A stretch of DNA of 16,920 nt from Kosmotogaceae bacterium (lineage in GTDB: Bacteria; Thermotogota; Thermotogae; Petrotogales; Kosmotogaceae), in the NCBI GenBank assembly GCA_003444085.1, contig DLVL01000091.1:1-16920 (forward strand), read 5' to 3'. The notes beneath the pieces are model-generated. The model saw only the letters and a program-made list of their open reading frames with translations. It ran no database searches and was not told where the DNA came from. Positions 14,307-16,920 of the stretch are shown in pieces (the first letter of the stretch is position 1; every line of letters starts with the position of its first letter). The position numbers were made by a program, and so were the translations under genes.

Positions 14307-15301
14307 TATCCTCCCACCTTAGGAGAAAGAAGAAACTCTTCTGAGATGCTCTTTAAATCACTTTGCTTGCCCATAACAACCATAAGCTTTATTCTCGCTT
14401 TCTGTGATGAGAGACCTTGTGCGAATATTGCTCCGATACTCTTCAGACTCCTTCCACCACCTGTGTATCCGTATGTCCCGAGGACTCTGCCCTTGAAGCA
14501 CCTTGATGTTATTATAACAGGCATGGAGTGTTTTTCTATGAGCCACTTAGTTGCATCGTGTACGCTCACAGGTACGTTTCCTGAGCCGAAGGCCTCGAGA
14601 ACAAGACCTTTGTACCCAAGCTCAGGAAGCACACGTATGAAGTCACCCTTATCGCCTACAAAGGTTTTGAGAAGAGCCACCGAGTTTTCGATTCTCTCTA
14701 CCGCGTAATTGCTCCTGAGTACCGGCCTTCTGTGAACAACAACGCTTTCATCATCTACAATACCAATGGGACCACTTCCAGGTGATTCGAAAGTAGCGAT
14801 ATTGCTCGTATATGTCTTTGTCACATCAACTGCAGCATGAATCTCGTCATTTACACAAACGAGCGTTCCGAGATTTCTTGCAAAGATGCTCGCCGCAACT
14901 CTCACCGATGATAAGAGATTCCTCGGCCCATCAGTGCCCAGTTCATCGAGATTTCTCATTGCTGCAGTGAGAATGATGGGCTTCTCTGTTTGAACTGTCA
15001 AGTCTATAAAATACGCTGTTTCCTCGAGTGTATCTGTACCATGTGTAATGACAACACCTGCAACATCATCTCGTTTCAGTATTCTGTTGACTACCCGGGA
15101 GAGCTCCCACAGAATATTCGGACTCATGTGTGGACTCGGTATATTGGAGAAGTCGTAGTGCTCTGTCTCTGCAATCGCGTGCAGCTGTTCCACATGTATC
15201 AGGTGTCTGTGAGTTGTAGTAGCAGGCACAGATGAACCTGTCACAGGATCTCTGACCATTGCAATAGTCCCGCCAGTAGTAACAATAACAATCTTCTTCA
15301 T
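14306..15301 (-). CDS. L-asparaginase, type II-like, cytoplasmic
   Basis: Hydrolyses L-asparagine to aspartate and ammonia. The 331-residue protein begins MKKIVIVTTGGTIA, with the nucleophile threonine at position 12. The second motif VITHGTDTLEETAYFID supplies Thr89 and Asp90, and Lys162 follows in DVTKTYTS. These four positions carry the same numbers as in mature E. coli asparaginase II as I recall it. AAMRNLDELGTDGPRNL is also typical. There is no signal peptide, so it should act in the cytoplasm, unlike periplasmic AnsB. Glutaminase side activity or, less likely, a specialised amidase role cannot be excluded. The ATG overlaps the radical SAM stop (ATGA), with GGGAGGG upstream inside that gene, and its own stop overlaps the AI-2E start. 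Confidence 0.93.
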   Translation of the reverse strand: MKKIVIVTTGGTIAMVRDPVTGSSVPATTTHRHLIHVEQLHAIAETEHYDFSNIPSPHMSPNILWELSRVVNRILKRDDVAGVVITHGTDTLEETAYFIDLTVQTEKPIILTAAMRNLDELGTDGPRNLLSSVRVAASIFARNLGTLVCVNDEIHAAVDVTKTYTSNIATFESPGSGPIGIVDDESVVVHRRPVLRSNYAVERIENSVALLKTFVGDKGDFIRVLPELGYKGLVLEAFGSGNVPVSVHDATKWLIEKHSMPVIITSRCFKGRVLGTYGYTGGGRSLKSIGAIFAQGLSSQKARIKLMVVMGKQSDLKSISEEFLLSPKVGG

Positions 15302-16920
15302 TCTTTCCCTCCCGTACTGGTTTTGACTTTGCGAAGAGCCAGTACTGCATCACTGCCGACTTTTTCAGCCACATCGTTCCAGTTACGAAAAGGTCGTCTG
15401 AGAACGATAGCTGTCGCAAGTTTTCTTCCGATACCAGGGATGTATTCGAGTGCATCCAATGTAAGCACGTTAATGTTGCTTCCCAGTGGCAATCCTGTCA
15501 AGGATCTGCTTCCATGTTCAACAACTACCATATCTGTGGCTGTTTCAAAAGGCACAGGGCTGGCCACAAGGATTGGATAGGTTGCCAGGGGTCTTCCAAA
15601 GGTTAACTTCCCCTTTAAGGATTCCGGAAACACTCTTCTGATAATTGCTCCAATCGGGAAGACCTTCTTAATCATTGGCAAATCAAAGTTTTCTCTTATA
15701 AGCGATTTATGATGCTCATATGACCTATGACTGACTGTCGATCGTTTCATCTTGTCAATCGGTGCAGACTCAAACACAATCACTCTTCGAATGTTGACTC
15801 TCCGGACCAGGAGACCACTCTCAAGTATGTTTTTCAAGTATTCTCTGTCTATGCTCAAGCTTCTCTCTGACTGCCCCGGTAGACCGTACAGGAGATTAAG
15901 ACCTGGAAGGAGTCTGGGGACACCGTCAAGCCGATCCGGGCAGGTCCTGTTAACCAGGTCTATGGCAAACACAACATCATCAGCAGTGCCACCAAGGTTG
16001 TTTGCATCTCTTACCTCTTGATCAAAGGATTCCACTCCGAAAGACAGAGAATTGCCGACACTGCAATGACGTGCGATTGAAGAGATGATTCTTTCAGAAG
16101 CTATCGGATGACGAGCAATGAATATTGGATTAGCGTTGTCCACATGAAACACTTCAGGCGATATGATCTCTTGAGTCATTGTCAGTAGTCTTTCGACTGC
16201 TTCCGGGGCAGGTCTGTCTTTGGACTTATTGTATCCAAAAGCAATAATGTTTGAGCTCCTCCCGAATCTAATCGCTTTCACTCCAACCTTTTTGAGCTCT
16301 CTCAGTTCCTTTTTGATTGCTGAAAGAGAACGTGATACAAAGGGACCATAAAAGACGTTCTCGGTGCAGAAAGAGCAGCTACCATCGATCCTGTCGCAAC
16401 CTCTCGAAACGTCAAACTCAACCATCACGTTTGGATACAATGGATGCTGTTTGATGACCTCAGCTCCCAACGGGTATAGCTCGTTTAGGAGTTCGTAAGT
16501 TGTCCCCAGATGCTTCATTTCCAGAAATCCAGCCAGCGAAGGAATGTTTTCTGCGATAATGACATCGTCAGGAACGCCTAGAGATCTGGCATTTGTTCCT
16601 CCTCTGAGGGTATAGCCTCTGGTGATCGGCCCAAGCAAGATCTTCAGTTGATTTCTGTTTGAGGAAAAAAGTCTGCAGACTTCCGAAGGGGTGATCGGCG
16701 AACCACCCAGATACTTTCCAGGCGTTGCGATGCCCCCGCACACAATCATCAGCTCCTCCTCAATAAAGGAATTCCACGCTTGCATAGCCCTCACTTTGTC
16801 GATTGTCCAGTAATGCACTTCGTAGCCTGTCTTTCTGAGAAGACCTGCTGTTGCCCGCACGATTGGCGAAATGTACGGAGGAACGCCAAGAGATGCTGGT
16901 TCATCAATGTATCCATCAAC
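15298..16920 (-). CDS. Radical SAM protein with C-terminal helix-hairpin-helix (COG1031 type), 5' end outside window
   Basis: The frame is open to the window edge; the first visible residues are VDGYIDEPASLGVPPYISP, which from memory match the start of COG1031 proteins, so only a few codons are missing. About 540 residues are seen. The iron-sulfur cluster cysteines appear as GCDRIDGSCSFC (C-x6-C-x2-C, visible residues about 175, 182, 185) instead of the canonical C-x3-C-x2-C. Downstream SAM-barrel features include IRFGRSSNI, HVDNANP, SFGVESFDQEVRDANNL and LLPGLNLLYGLPGQ. The C-terminal part has a helix-hairpin-helix (LDALEYIPGIGRKLATAIVLRRPF), a fold that commonly binds nucleic acid backbone. 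The family is common in archaea, and its reaction and substrate are unknown. A valine codon (GTG) at 16860 could start a shorter protein but would discard the conserved N-terminus. Confidence 0.88.
   Translation of the reverse strand, partial: VDGYIDEPASLGVPPYISPIVRATAGLLRKTGYEVHYWTIDKVRAMQAWNSFIEEELMIVCGGIATPGKYLGGSPITPSEVCRLFSSNRNQLKILLGPITRGYTLRGGTNARSLGVPDDVIIAENIPSLAGFLEMKHLGTTYELLNELYPLGAEVIKQHPLYPNVMVEFDVSRGCDRIDGSCSFCTENVFYGPFVSRSLSAIKKELRELKKVGVKAIRFGRSSNIIAFGYNKSKDRPAPEAVERLLTMTQEIISPEVFHVDNANPIFIARHPIASERIISSIARHCSVGNSLSFGVESFDQEVRDANNLGGTADDVVFAIDLVNRTCPDRLDGVPRLLPGLNLLYGLPGQSERSLSIDREYLKNILESGLLVRRVNIRRVIVFESAPIDKMKRSTVSHRSYEHHKSLIRENFDLPMIKKVFPIGAIIRRVFPESLKGKLTFGRPLATYPILVASPVPFETATDMVVVEHGSRSLTGLPLGSNINVLTLDALEYIPGIGRKLATAIVLRRPFRNWNDVAEKVGSDAVLALRKVKTSTGGKE

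Noticed and set aside
1..16920. CRISPR array, transposon, prophage, tRNA, rRNA or defence system
   Set aside because: No spaced direct repeats of suitable length, transposase, integrase, RNA-gene motif or defence-family protein was seen on either strand.

Overview
The window looks like ordinary chromosomal housekeeping sequence from a member of the Thermotogota, most likely Mesotoga or a close relative. I infer this from protein character (PIN-PhoH ATPase, COG1031-type radical SAM protein, DUF3417-type glucan phosphorylase), the dominance of AGA/AGG arginine codons, strong GGAGG ribosome binding sites and tight stop/start overlaps. The genus is a guess from memory; no database was searched. 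I see no mobile element, CRISPR array, tRNA, rRNA or phage gene.

Layout. (1) Positions 1-995: the 5' part of argF (ornithine carbamoyltransferase, minus strand, cut by the window edge), diverging from argS across a 203-base intergenic region. That region holds an argF promoter and a helically phased TTATGC repeat. (2) Positions 996-2639: argS. (3) Positions 2644-5866, plus strand: a promoter-led, tightly packed cluster of a DEDDh exonuclease, a PIN-PhoH ATPase, a small DUF4911-like protein and a protein with two HAD (YqeG-like) phosphatase domains in tandem. (4) Positions 5923-7659, plus strand: pduL (phosphate acyltransferase), a DUF72 protein and an unrecognised 112-residue protein. (5) Positions 7684-10248, minus strand: an alpha-glucan phosphorylase, divergent from (6) hutU (urocanate hydratase, plus strand, 10432-12093). 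Their shared intergenic region holds a possible operator over the phosphorylase promoter. (7) Positions 12128-12800, minus strand: rpmE (ribosomal protein L31) and a small S1-domain RNA-binding protein. They are read from a perfect-consensus promoter and probably end at a terminator buried in the last codons of hutU. (8) Positions 12861-16920, minus strand: an overlapping gene train of a COG1031 radical SAM protein (its first codons lie beyond the window), a type II-like cytoplasmic L-asparaginase and an AI-2E-family membrane protein.

Functional themes are arginine synthesis and use (argF/argS), nucleic acid processing (exonuclease, PhoH, S1 protein), acyl phosphate/acetate and glycogen metabolism (pduL, glucan phosphorylase), and amino acid catabolism (urocanase, asparaginase). 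I did not find a clearly new multi-gene system. The observations most worth following are the tandem HAD protein with a membrane segment between its domains, the 10-bp-phased repeat before argS, the operator-like repeats at the phosphorylase promoter, the terminator shared with the hutU coding end, and the radical SAM protein with an atypical cysteine spacing.
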